From the NCBI RefSeq assembly GCF_018343535.1, contig NZ_JAGYPF010000003.1:670580-734579 (forward strand): 64,000 nt of DNA. The letters are read 5' to 3'. Origin of the DNA: Neobacillus rhizophilus. GTDB taxonomy: Bacteria > Bacillota > Bacilli > Bacillales > Cytobacillaceae. The position numbers were made by a program, and so were the translations under genes. Positions 1 through 7,386 of this stretch are shown here, one piece after another; position 1 is the first letter of the stretch, and each line of letters begins with the position of its first letter. The notes under the pieces were generated by a model. It did no database searches and was not told the DNA's origin. It worked only from the letters and a program-made list of their open reading frames with translations.

Positions 1-133
1 CAGTTCGAGAATTTGCCTCCAGCTTCCTTCAGATTCCACCTCACGGTGGACACCCTTGCTATTGGCTAACAGTTCCTACTGCCAAGCCTGTAGTGGACTT
101 TCACCACCAAGTTATCGCCCATGCCGGGCGCAC
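1..133 (-). mobile_element. Group IIC intron, 5' end (cut by window edge)
   Basis: Read on the minus strand from 133, the sequence starts GTGCGCCCGGCATGGG and continues through GTGAAAGTCC, CAGTAGGAACTGTTAGCC, GCAAGGGTGTCC and GAATCTGAAGGAAGC. This is the order of domain I elements in bacterial group IIC self-splicing introns and closely resembles what I remember of the Oceanobacillus iheyensis ribozyme. Immediately 5' of the splice boundary is a terminator-type hairpin with a T tract (135-162), the insertion context known for IIC introns. The rest of the ribozyme and any reverse transcriptase lie outside the window to the left. Strong call for the class; completeness cannot be judged. Confidence 0.9.
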
Positions 134-134
134 A

Positions 135-162
135 TAAGAAAAAACGCTGCCGAAACAACGTT
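135..162 (-). terminator. Hairpin used as intron insertion site
   Basis: On the minus strand AACGTTG pairs with CAGCGTT around a TTTCGG loop and is followed by TTTTTTCTTAT, after which the intron begins. It fits a rho-independent terminator, and the same spot belongs to the dispersed repeat family (AACTCTTGCA-type sequence at 169-193). Confidence 0.6.
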
Positions 163-808
163 TTGTTTAACTCTTGCAACCCTATAGTTTAAGTCATTAA
201 TCTTTTCTGCATCACATCTTATTGCATACAATTTATGAACAAGTATATGTTCGGTTTAAGTGAAAATCTTTGTAGCTTTATAATAAAGTTTGAGCAAAAA
301 CGTTCGACAAACCCATATTTTACTACAAAAGAAAAGAAATCCATTTTGAAAAAAGATTGATCAAAATTGATTCATTCTTGTGAATTAGTGTACAAATTTT
401 TATAAAAAAGTTTAATAGAAAGTTTCCATAAAACTTGATACAACAATGTTTCCTTTAAAATCACCCTTCTTTAACGGTTAAACTTTTTTCAAAACATCGC
501 GACTTTATTTCAAACATACATTCTTCACAATTTACATTTTTCATCACACTCTTTATGCAACAATCTGGCTCAATTGTTGAATAAGAGATGCAGTCGTTTT
601 TCCTCCACTAAACCGACTGTTGTTCAGGAATTTCTGCAAAAATAAGTGTTAATTCTTAAAATGAGCGTTAATCCTTCTTGGATCAATGTCCCCGTTAGTA
701 CAAGAAAAAAGGAATCGCCGTAGCCATCCCAATCTTTAACTCTTGCACCCGTTACTTTAAGTATATTTCTTCACAAACTTTTTATAAAAGAGATTAAAAA
801 ATTTATAT

Positions 809-869
809 GCAATATATATATTTCATAATGCAATATATATATTGAATTTCGCAATATATATGTTACAAT
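809..869 (+). promoter_or_regulatory. Promoter with three 21-bp-phased operator repeats
   Basis: CAATATATAT-type repeats start at 810, 831 and 852, exactly 21 bases apart, so they face the same side of the helix. The middle copy (831-844) is a perfect 14-bp palindrome CAATATATATATTG. A promoter overlaps the last two: TTGAAT (842-847), 16-base spacer, extended -10 TGTTACAAT (861-869). The placement over the promoter suggests that the XRE protein encoded just downstream represses itself; that is inference. Confidence 0.65.
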
Positions 870-894
870 AAAAATAAGGAGGGATATACATAAA

Positions 895-1101
895 GTGAAA
901 AATAATGTGAAAATGGCTCGTATACAAATGAACTTGACACAACAGCAATTAGCTGAAAAAACAGGTGTTACTCGGCAGACTGTTAGTTTAATTGAAAAGG
1001 GAAAGTATAATCCTTCATTAAAATTATGTTTGGATATATGTTATGCCGTTAATAAATCGTTAAACGAACTATTTTGGATTGATAAGGAGGATTTACAGTG
1101 A
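895..1101 (+). CDS. XRE-family HTH transcriptional regulator (68 aa)
   Basis: A one-domain Cro/C1-type DNA-binding protein: the HTH lies at about residues 7-55, with LTQQQLAEKTGVTRQTVSLIEKG carrying the recognition helix. Nearly the whole protein is the HTH, with no ligand domain, typical of small autoregulators that sit beside a membrane-protein gene. The GTG start follows a strong AAGGAGGG (876-883). Its TGA stop overlaps the GTG start of the next gene by four bases, so the two are translationally coupled. The phased repeats just upstream (809-864) are its likely operator. Family call secure; the physiological signal is unknown. Confidence 0.88.
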   Translation: MKNNVKMARIQMNLTQQQLAEKTGVTRQTVSLIEKGKYNPSLKLCLDICYAVNKSLNELFWIDKEDLQ

Positions 1102-1535
1102 AAATAATTAAAGATGAACGTTTAATCATTCAAAATTTGAGAAATATCCGTATCGCCTTTCTTTTCCAAACAATATGCATCCTAGGAATTTTAATTTACG
1201 ATGGAATAAGTAAAGGAATTACACACGTTACAGATAATCCGTTATGGTTAGTTTTTATGGGAACTTCAGTTATACTGGGATATTTGAATTTAAGAATATC
1301 AGTTGATGAATATGAAACTCATAATAAGAAAAAGCAAGGACCTTATTATAAAAATGTATTTATCTCACTTGTTGTAGGAGTTATTTTTAGTGTTATTACG
1401 ATTCTTACTCCTGAAGGAACTGTTCGTGATGCCGTTATAATAGGGGGAGTAATGTTTGGATGCTTCTTATTTTCGTTTACAGTGGTCTACTATCTAAGAA
1501 AAAAACGTTATGATGAATTTGATGATGAAGAGTAA
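1098..1535 (+). CDS. Four-TM membrane protein paired with XRE regulator (145 aa)
   Basis: Predicted integral membrane protein with four hydrophobic segments at roughly residues 18-35, 48-66, 86-104 and 114-133 and a charged C-terminal tail rich in Lys, Asp and Glu. The GTG start is preceded by AAGGAGG inside the end of the XRE gene and overlaps its stop, so both proteins come from one transcript. Small XRE plus multi-spanning membrane protein is a common two-gene unit in Firmicutes, usually without a known role. I do not recognise a more specific family. A terminator follows at 1611-1645. Confidence 0.75.
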   Translation: MKIIKDERLIIQNLRNIRIAFLFQTICILGILIYDGISKGITHVTDNPLWLVFMGTSVILGYLNLRISVDEYETHNKKKQGPYYKNVFISLVVGVIFSVITILTPEGTVRDAVIIGGVMFGCFLFSFTVVYYLRKKRYDEFDDEE

Positions 1536-1610
1536 TAAGTTTTGTTCAATCTTATTTTATTTACGGGTGCTTTAGTTCAATGGATAAATAAATAAATAAA
1601 TAAATATGGG

Positions 1611-1645
1611 AATAGCTTAGTCATATGGGACTAGGCTATTTTTTA
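1611..1645 (+). terminator. Rho-independent terminator after XRE/membrane pair
   Basis: AATAGCTTAGTC pairs with GACTAGGCTATT (one G-U) around ATATGG and is followed by six T. It is preceded by a short AAAT tandem run at about 1583-1605. Confidence 0.75.
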
Positions 1646-1656
1646 TAAACAAAAAT

Positions 1657-1673
1657 CACCGCAAAAAGCGGTG
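1657..1673 (-). terminator. Hairpin terminator for the leftward membrane locus
   Basis: CACCGC/GCGGTG with an A5 loop; on the minus strand it is followed by ATTTTTG. It lies about 155 bases past the stop of the decayed leftward gene and could end that transcript. Confidence 0.5.
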
Positions 1674-1721
1674 CAAATTAATATACATGTTACTATACAT
1701 TTTTAGTTGTAAATTCACATT

Positions 1722-1746
1722 TTGCGATAGGAAACGGAACCCGTTA
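1722..1746. repeat. 25-bp dispersed repeat, copy 1
   Basis: TTGCGATAGGAAACGGAACC followed by CGTTA is found again, identical, at 39253-39277, 37.5 kb away. Both copies are intergenic. It looks like a member of the CCCGTTA-ended repeat family seen across the window. Confidence 0.7.
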
Positions 1747-1828
1747 ACCATCCTATCTTCTTTTTTCATTAACCTGCCCCGTTAGTTCAACAAGACAAAG
1801 AAAAAGAAAAAGAAAAAATTAAAACCTT

Positions 1829-2289
1829 TTATCCTTTTGAAAAAAGCGTAAGTCCTTGTGCATTGTGCTGCCATAAAATTTCCTTTGCCTTTTCCACTTT
1901 GGTTTTATCTTTTATGTAAACCATTAAAAAAACCTCTGTTTTACTAGTATTAAATTTTCTTTTATATTTTGCCTTAATGTAAAACCATTTAATAAGAAAA
2001 CCAGAAACAAGCCCAAACACAAGCCCAATAAGGGCCCAAAAGATGGGACCCCATTCTAGTATAAAGCCGTAAATGGAACCGAGAAGCATAAAAATGCACC
2101 CTAATATCCCAGCTATATCACAAGACTTGTTCCATCTGCATAATGCATACTATCAAATAATCGCGGAGCTTCAGTTCTCTTATCCAGAGGGAGAGCAAGA
2201 ATGTCACTTTGGGAAATATCGTTCTCCATTAATTCAGTAAGGGCGACTTCCAATGAGGAAGAATAGTCAAAACTTGCTATGATATACAA
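1829..2289 (-). pseudogene. Frameshifted gene for a two-TM membrane protein
   Basis: Two frames join into one protein. The first part starts with TTG at 2289, five to seven bases after AAAGGAGG, and reads LYIIASFDYSSSLEVALTEL up to SMHYADGTSL. The second contains two adjacent membrane spans (LLGSIYGFILEWGPIFWALI onward) and a charged C-terminus. In the second frame DIAGILGCIF directly continues the first, and adding one base near 2118 restores a single 153-codon frame. The gene follows the upstream membrane-protein gene with its SD inside that gene's last codons, so both were one operon. Either a true single-base deletion or an assembly error. Function unknown. Confidence 0.65.
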
Positions 2290-2291
2290 TT

Positions 2292-3071
2292 TTATTCCTC
2301 CTTTAACGGCAAAGGAAATTTGATTTGTTGAAAATCCCTTTTGAGAAATCTGGATAGCGTAATATCGAATATCTTGTTGCTGGATACATTCATTAAATAA
2401 GTGTGGTATAAAAAAAATACATAAACAGATGGAACAAACAGCAGCCATTGGGGATTTAATACAGTCTTAGCCATATTAAAATCCAAGATAAATGAATACA
2501 AAACAGATTCAAGCAACCTGGACTTCCAGGACAATACACCAATCCAAAAAAGAGCGAATATCAAATTTGGAATGTTCTTAAAATACAGTGAGGATATTCC
2601 TGACGAAAGGAATGCCCAAATAACGGAGTTAGCAGGGGATGATTTGCCTAATAGACTAACACCAATTGGGGAAAGATGCTGAAAATACAAGTCTTGTTTC
2701 TTTTCTCGGTAGGCAAGAATATAGGCTTTATTGACTTCAACTGCCCGTCGATAGCTGTCAAAAATGCTGAAAATGTAAATGGGCATATAAACTAAAAACC
2801 ACTTCTTATCCAAGACTTCCTTTGCTTGGTCAAAATCCCCGAGCATAGAATAATAAATACTGCTGTTGAGATGGGAAAAGTTATTCACGGCAAGTTCGAA
2901 AAGCACCAGAATTGACCCAAGAGTGAAATCACCTAATAATAAGTGTCCAAAACCAGGAAAAGTAGCAGACCACCATCCAACAATCCAAGGATTTGTTAAC
3001 TTGAGCACATTGGAGCCCCAAGATCTTACAATATATAGCTTTCTTCTATTTTGGTTCCCCAAGCAAATCAC
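2292..3071 (-). CDS. Multi-spanning membrane protein, unknown function
   Basis: A 259-residue hydrophobic protein. After a basic N-terminus the sequence TNPWIVGWWSATFPGFGHLL and GDFTLGSILVLFELAVNNF resembles the GFGHLL..G signature of small TM2-like or DUF-type Bacillus membrane proteins; further spans lie around residues 90-110, 145-185 and 205-225. The GTG start used here has its purine run immediately adjacent, so a start a few codons further on (for example a GTG just before LKLTNPW) is equally possible. It is the first gene of a leftward pair with the frameshifted gene that follows. Confidence 0.6.
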   Translation of the reverse strand: MICLGNQNRRKLYIVRSWGSNVLKLTNPWIVGWWSATFPGFGHLLLGDFTLGSILVLFELAVNNFSHLNSSIYYSMLGDFDQAKEVLDKKWFLVYMPIYIFSIFDSYRRAVEVNKAYILAYREKKQDLYFQHLSPIGVSLLGKSSPANSVIWAFLSSGISSLYFKNIPNLIFALFWIGVLSWKSRLLESVLYSFILDFNMAKTVLNPQWLLFVPSVYVFFLYHTYLMNVSSNKIFDITLSRFLKRDFQQIKFPLPLKEE

Positions 3072-3150
3072 CCTTAGCTATTAAATAAAGTTCTGTCATA
3101 TATTAAAATGTATTTTAATAAGGGATTCTATTCTTTTTCTTTACATAAAA

Positions 3151-3233
3151 ACTAACCTGCCACGTTAGCACAATAAGAAAATGAGTTGCGGCGGCAACTC
3201 ATTTTGATCTTGAACTCTTGCACCCGATAGTTT
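3151..3233. repeat. Composite dispersed repeat with perfect hairpin
   Basis: ACCTGCCACGTTAGCACAATAAG (3156-3177 region), then a 9-bp perfect hairpin ATGAGTTGC-GGCG-GCAACTCAT at 3181-3202, then GAACTCTTGCACCCGATAG (3211-3229) and TTTAAG. The same left end / variable hairpin / right end order recurs at 686-762 and 3575-3630. It may act as a terminator for neighbouring genes. Confidence 0.6.
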
Positions 3234-3385
3234 AAGTGAAAATCTTCACAAAGTTGAAGAGACCAGTTCATTTCCACTTTATCCTTACAACATTTATTAC
3301 CTTTAACATGGACAAGAGTATTGTCCACATAATATTTTATTGAGTAAATTATAAAAACCAATTTAAAATATTTAAGGAGTGAATT

Positions 3386-3535
3386 TTATTGTCTAACCCA
3401 AAAAAAAGCAGCCTTCCTTATTTTACTTCGTTCTTCAAATAGAATTTTCAAACCATCTTTAACTTCATAAAAACTAAGTGAACTAAAACCAAATCCAATA
3501 ATAATACAACTAATTCCTACATATAAAAGTGTCAT
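3386..3535 (-). CDS. Small membrane protein (49 aa), unrecognised
   Basis: A short frame beginning ATG at 3535, nine bases after GGAG (GGAGAAAATAAG). The product starts MTLLYVGISCIIIGFGFSSL, one hydrophobic span, followed by a basic/acidic amphipathic stretch (KDGLKILFEERSKIRKAAFF) and WVRQ. The SD, the sharp membrane-then-charged design and lack of overlap with any longer frame support a real gene. I know no family for it. It sits between two copies of the dispersed repeat, in the same direction as the zinc-protein gene upstream. Confidence 0.5.
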   Translation of the reverse strand: MTLLYVGISCIIIGFGFSSLSFYEVKDGLKILFEERSKIRKAAFFWVRQ

Positions 3536-3574
3536 ATCTTATTTTCTCCATATATTATTAAAGGTTTGTAGGAA

Positions 3575-3632
3575 GAATAAACTGCGGAAGCAGAACCGTT
3601 CTAAACTCTTGCCCCTGTTAGATCAAGGACTT
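3575..3632. repeat. Dispersed repeat with CTGC-GGAA-GCAG hairpin
   Basis: AAACTGCGGAAGCAGAACCG contains the short hairpin CTGC-GGAA-GCAG and is followed by CTAAACTCTTGCCCCTGTTAG, the right-end sequence of the repeat family. It lies just past the stop of the leftward zinc-protein gene and may serve as its terminator. Confidence 0.5.
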
Positions 3633-3859
3633 TATTTAACTGGTAAAGGTTTATCAGGTCGATTAGGACAATAATGACAGTTAGGGTCACTGCATTGAGA
3701 TTCAGTCCAGTTGTTACAATACGGACAAAGATAAGCATCAAAATCTTCATAGTAAACCAAGTTGAAATTACAAATAGAACAACGTTGTGATTTATCAATA
3801 AAACCTTCTATTTCAAATCCATCTATAATAACTAGGTCGTCTTTTTCTCCTATTTTCAT
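3632..3859 (-). CDS. Small zinc-ribbon-like protein (75 aa)
   Basis: ATG at 3859 follows GGAGGACTT, a good SD; a longer frame without SD upstream is ignored. After an acidic N-terminus the protein carries CSIC (about residues 27-30), CPYC (about 44-47) and a C-terminal CSDPNCHYCP, enough cysteines for one or two zinc sites. It ends NRPDKPLPVK. This arrangement is that of small rubredoxin/zinc-ribbon proteins; no catalytic motif is visible. Role unknown. The upstream gap holds a further copy of the dispersed repeat (about 3880-3905). Confidence 0.65.
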   Translation of the reverse strand: MKIGEKDDLVIIDGFEIEGFIDKSQRCSICNFNLVYYEDFDAYLCPYCNNWTESQCSDPNCHYCPNRPDKPLPVK

Positions 3860-4044
3860 AAGTCCTCCATTGTTTTTTACAATTGCACTCGTTAGCTGAA
3901 GAATACACCGTTGAATTACTGTTTTTTCTATTATCAAATGGAATTTCGATAAAGAATAATAATAAAGCGGCGACAAATTCTGTTTTCAATGGTATTGTAA
4001 TGCTATTCATATATTCATCTACTGTATGTAAAGCTAACCACGTC

Positions 4045-4181
4045 AAAGTGCAGTCGTTCTTGTAGAGACGTGCACTTTATTTGGAGTGACGGGCATGATA
4101 GCCTGTTTTGGCTGAGCCAGAATCCTTGATACACCTGGCTTCATGGCTTATAATCATGCCCGCAGAGGCTCCAAGTAAAGT
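4045..4181. ncRNA. Candidate structured RNA element (nested inverted repeats)
   Basis: Seen directly: hairpin 1, AAAGTGCA (4045-4052) with TGCACTTT (4071-4078) plus CGT/ACG inside; then an outer stem ACTTTA (4074-4079) and TGGAG (4082-4086) with CTCCA (4169-4173) and TAAAGT (4176-4181); inside it GGGCATGAT (4091-4099) with ATCATGCCC (4153-4161); and within that two hairpins, AGCC/GGCT (4100-4113) and GCCAG/CTGGC (4116-4139). Hairpin 1 and the outer stem share ACTTT, so they exclude each other. The strand is undecided because both folds are symmetrical. I do not recognise it; an IS110-type guide RNA, a riboswitch-like leader or a mobile-element end are open options. Confidence 0.4.
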
Positions 4182-4301
4182 GACAAATTGCCTGTACTTA
4201 CTTCCAGTAGAGGGTTCGACAATATTTAAAAATAACTTCAAAATGACGTATTCACTTAATGAAGCACTACACTACATTTAAGTACATTGTTTCACAATGT
4301 T

Positions 4302-5201
4302 TTAATTAAAATCCTCCAGAGTTAAATCTGTATTCACTCCAATTGCGGCTCTACTTCCTTGAGCCGCCGCAATAATCACTTGTGAAGGAGCGATAACGGA
4401 TGTGTCACCTGCCGCATAAACACCTTCAATATTTGTCCTGCCTAACTCATCTGTAATGATTCCACCAAGCTGGTTTATTTCGCAACCTAAAGATTTTCCA
4501 AAAGGTGAAGCCTGAATCCATTCGGGAGTCACAAATCCACCATCCCTCTTTTCTTTTTCATCATCCTCAAAAATTACAGCTTCTAAAAACCCATTTTCAC
4601 CAACAAGAGTTTTAATTTTTTGTTCAAATACCTTTATTTCTTTTCTTTGAAGCACGTCTTTTTGCTCCGTAGTTAAAACCTTGTGTCCATTAGTACAAAC
4701 GATTAAGTTTTTGCTCCAATTATAAACAGTTTTTACCATATGAAACACAGATGGGAGTTCAGATAACACTATTAGCGGACGGTCTTTCAACTCCCAGCCA
4801 TCACAATAAGGGCAACTAAAAAGACTTTTCCCGTAATAATCCATAAGGTTTTCCACGGACGGATGGATTTCCTTTAGACCAGTTGCTAAAATAACTTTCT
4901 TTGTTTGAATACATTCCCCTTCTTCTGTTACGAGTTCAAATATTATTCCCTTTTTTTTAATGTCAGTAATTTTTTCATTTCTAATCATTACAGAAGGATA
5001 TTTGGCTATGTCCTGATGAGCAATTTCTCTAAATTCTCTTGGTTTAATTCCGTCTCTTGTAATAAATCCATGCGACTCTTGGGTAACTGCGTTTCTTGGA
5101 GAGCTATTGTCGAATAAAATCACATTTCTTCTTGCCCTGCCTAATACAAGTGCAGCATTTAAACCTGCTGGACCTCCACCTACAATTACACAATCTAACA
5201 T
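4302..5201 (-). CDS. Thioredoxin-reductase-like NAD(P)H/FAD oxidoreductase (299 aa)
   Basis: Pyridine-nucleotide-disulfide reductase of the low-molecular-weight TrxB type: FAD-binding IVGGGPAGLNAA at residues 6-17, the redox pair CPYC at 130-133 within FSCPYCDGWELKDRP, and the FAD-binding GVYAAGDTSV near the C-terminus. It should pass electrons from NAD(P)H through FAD to a disulfide partner or, as in many paralogs, to an unknown acceptor. The second nucleotide fold lacks an obvious GGGxSA motif, so it is probably not the housekeeping thioredoxin reductase. ATG at 5201 is chosen because AAAGGAGTG (5211-5220) precedes it. It follows the Rrf2 regulator gene in the same direction. Confidence 0.85.
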   Translation of the reverse strand: MLDCVIVGGGPAGLNAALVLGRARRNVILFDNSSPRNAVTQESHGFITRDGIKPREFREIAHQDIAKYPSVMIRNEKITDIKKKGIIFELVTEEGECIQTKKVILATGLKEIHPSVENLMDYYGKSLFSCPYCDGWELKDRPLIVLSELPSVFHMVKTVYNWSKNLIVCTNGHKVLTTEQKDVLQRKEIKVFEQKIKTLVGENGFLEAVIFEDDEKEKRDGGFVTPEWIQASPFGKSLGCEINQLGGIITDELGRTNIEGVYAAGDTSVIAPSQVIIAAAQGSRAAIGVNTDLTLEDFN

Positions 5202-5283
5202 AATAATATACACTCCTTTTAATTAAATACATTAAAGACCTTTATTATCTATAATAGGAGGATAAAAAAAGACATCAATTAAA

Positions 5284-5676
5284 TTATTCAGATGTCTTAG
5301 CTAAATCAGCCAGGGTTTGCCTCCTTAATTCTTCTTCCATTTTTTTTTCGGACTTCAACATTACTTTTTGGATCTGACATTGAGGTCCATGGTCTAATCC
5401 GCACTCAAACAATGATGACTTTCCCTCAATCGCAAAAATAATATCAAGAAAAGAAATGGATTCCCAGCCTCTTGTCAATGAATATCCACCATTTGCTCCT
5501 GACACAGAAGATACCATTCCTTCTTTTACAAGCTTGGTTAGGATTTTAGATAAGTAAGTTGGTGAAACATTCAGCTTTTCTGCTAGTGTCTGTACCCCTA
5601 TTGGTTTGCTTGATTTTGACAAGGCTAAATTTAACATTGTATGAAGAGCATAATTAGTTGCTTTTGAGTACTTCAA
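5284..5676 (-). CDS. Rrf2-family transcriptional regulator (130 aa)
   Basis: The opening MKYSKATNYALHTMLNLAL, the winged HTH with LAEKLNVSPTYLSKILTKL and the SGANGGYSL wing are diagnostic of Rrf2 proteins. Two cysteines at the usual position (ECGLDHGPQC, about residues 92-101) could bind a metal cluster or sense thiol stress. The gene ends about 80 bases before the flavoprotein start. Both intergenic regions carry a shared segment ending in TCTTTAAT on the minus strand (around 5230 and 5697), a possible common operator. A role in redox control of the reductase is inferred from position. Confidence 0.88.
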   Translation of the reverse strand: MKYSKATNYALHTMLNLALSKSSKPIGVQTLAEKLNVSPTYLSKILTKLVKEGMVSSVSGANGGYSLTRGWESISFLDIIFAIEGKSSLFECGLDHGPQCQIQKVMLKSEKKMEEELRRQTLADLAKTSE

Positions 5677-5895
5677 TGTATTAATCCCTTCCTATCTATT
5701 AAAGACTATAAGACTCTCTAATATCCATTATAATTGTGTAAAAACGATTGTCAAGATACATGCTTTATTCAACTCCATGTTAGTAAAAAAACGTCACCAC
5801 CTATTGTTGAAATGCACCCGTTAAGCTGAATAAGGATGAGATGTAACTAAATTATCCTGAGTATTTATTGGGTGTAATTGAATAATGATATATCT

Positions 5896-6204
5896 CTATA
5901 TCCTTCTCAATAATTCCCTTCTTTGGGCGGCTTTTAGCGTCTGATACATATTTTCTCTTCCTACAACATTATCTGTATGAAGGTAGATTTTATCTGCACG
6001 TAACCCCTTTTCACAGATATACTTGACCAAATCATATCCTGTTGGAAGTAAGTTTCCATCAATATCTTCACCTAAATCGTGGTCTAAAGAGAGAATATGA
6101 ACCTTAAATTTTTTTATGTAACGTATTGCTTCTTTAATGTTTATATATCCGTCAGGGCAATCCCTTAAATCATCCACATATAGATTTATGATTTCAATAG
6201 CCAT
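5896..6204 (-). CDS. Cyclic-phosphate processing receiver domain protein (102 aa)
   Basis: A stand-alone receiver-like fold: INLYVDDLRDCPDGY at the N-terminus, LSLDHDLGED in the middle and KIYLHTDNVVGRENM near the end. These acidic and His motifs match the small family annotated as cyclic-phosphate processing receiver domain (cREC), proposed to act on cyclic phosphates in RNA-related pathways. ATG at 6204 follows a G-rich SD (GGGGGG) and gives the usual ~100-residue length; an upstream in-frame ATG at 6318 lacks an SD. It stands alone between repeat-rich gaps, so context gives no substrate. Confidence 0.7.
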   Translation of the reverse strand: MAIEIINLYVDDLRDCPDGYINIKEAIRYIKKFKVHILSLDHDLGEDIDGNLLPTGYDLVKYICEKGLRADKIYLHTDNVVGRENMYQTLKAAQRRELLRRI

Positions 6205-6376
6205 TCGAGCAACCCCCCAAGCATCTTCCAACTTTTTATTATACCATTTCTTTTTTACTAGTCGAGTAGAAGGGGGCCTCATGTGCCTCTGCAACGTGAG
6301 GAGATGCTTGTTGTCCATTCTTAAATTAACATCATTTTTAATGGTATTTAATCTAGTACATTTTGCTTAATAATTT

Positions 6377-7252
6377 TTAGCCTCTACTAACACTATTTAT
6401 ATGACGATGCTCTGAAATTATTTCCAAAAAACTTTGCATTGAATTTGTCATGTATACATCTTTCCGACGTATAAAGATGGTCGAAAAATTACCGTACTCA
6501 CTTGGAATCGGATGACAATGAACTTTGCCTGTCGTAGAAAGATGTTCAACCGCAGATTGTGGAACAAGTGTAACCCCAAGGCCAATTGAAACACTGTTTA
6601 AAATTGTTTCTAATATGTTAAATTCCATAATTCTCTTTGGCATTAGGCCTTCGTCTTTTAACCATTGTTCTAGCTTAGAACGATATCCACATCCTTTATT
6701 AAAAACAAGAAGTGGTGTTGTGATAATATCCTCTAAATGAAAAGTTTGATTTTGTGTAACAAGAACAAGCTTTTCAGTACTTACATCATATTGTTCTAAA
6801 AGTGGATGTTTAATAGGTCCAGTTATAAAAGCACCATCTAACTGGTAATCTGCTACTTTTTGAATAAGCTCCTCAGTTAAACCTGCTTGTAGGGATAAAT
6901 CCACATTGGGGTATTCCTTATAGTAAGAAGCAAGAATCGTATGTAATTCACTTACTGTTTCAACTGTGCCTACTTTTAACATTCCTGCTGGTGAATCACT
7001 ATCTAAAAATACTTGCTCCAGTTCTTCGACGTCCTGCAAAATTTTATTAACGTATTCAAGCATTTTCCGGCCTTCCGCATTCAAAGTCATTCCTCTTTTA
7101 TGGCGATAAAAAAAGGGCGTTTTAAGTTCTTTTTCTAATTGCTTGATACGTGCTGTTACATTGGATTGGACATAATTTAATTCCTTTGCTGCTTGGCTGA
7201 CGCTTCCTTGACTTGCGACGCTTTGGAAAATTTGTAAGTCTCTTAGTTCCAA
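6377..7252 (-). CDS. LysR-family transcriptional regulator (291 aa)
   Basis: N-terminal winged HTH (about residues 1-60: [20 protein letters not shown] and [16 protein letters not shown]) followed by the two-lobed periplasmic-binding-like effector domain (about 90-285). It diverges from the EamA transporter gene, the classic LysR layout in which the regulator controls its neighbour and itself. A 21-base palindrome AAGTGATG-N5-CATCACTT (7284-7304) lies in the shared gap and fits a LysR recognition site. Effector unknown; probably the compound moved by the transporter. Confidence 0.9.
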   Translation of the reverse strand: MELRDLQIFQSVASQGSVSQAAKELNYVQSNVTARIKQLEKELKTPFFYRHKRGMTLNAEGRKMLEYVNKILQDVEELEQVFLDSDSPAGMLKVGTVETVSELHTILASYYKEYPNVDLSLQAGLTEELIQKVADYQLDGAFITGPIKHPLLEQYDVSTEKLVLVTQNQTFHLEDIITTPLLVFNKGCGYRSKLEQWLKDEGLMPKRIMEFNILETILNSVSIGLGVTLVPQSAVEHLSTTGKVHCHPIPSEYGNFSTIFIRRKDVYMTNSMQSFLEIISEHRHINSVSRG

Positions 7253-7283
7253 AAAGCCCTCCCCCTTTCTGAAATATCATTAT

Positions 7284-7304
7284 AAGTGATGGATTACATC
7301 ACTT
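7284..7304. promoter_or_regulatory. Palindromic operator between lysR and eamA genes
   Basis: AAGTGATG GATTA CATCACTT is a perfect 8+8 inverted repeat in the 134-base divergent gap, 32 bases from the LysR start. Binding by the LysR protein is inferred from position. Confidence 0.55.
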
Positions 7305-7386
7305 TCAATCATTTTACATAAACATCCTTCTTTCTTATAATTTCAAAGTGTTAAATATATCTCTATATAGAAACGGGGAATTTTTT

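Larger units (their letters stand above)
134..894. other. Intergenic region with dispersed repeats, no gene seen
   Basis: About 760 bases without a convincing coding frame. It contains three copies of a dispersed repeat end (169-193, 691-704 and 739-762, the last two reading CCCGTTAGTACAAG and CTTGCACCCGTTACTTTAAG), a more degenerate TTGTTGAATAAG segment near 576-587, and at its right end the operator/promoter of the following XRE gene. Confidence 0.6.

Noticed and set aside
3152-3361. 69-codon leftward frame
   Set aside because: It lies over a dispersed repeat with a hairpin and has no SD.
3813-4046. 77-codon leftward frame MTWLALHTVDEYMNSI
   Set aside because: It overlaps the better supported zinc-protein start and the repeat; no SD. 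A remnant is possible but not supportable.
4045-4181. tRNA or T-box leader
   Set aside because: No cloverleaf, anticodon arm, CCA region or T-box TGGN sequence is present.
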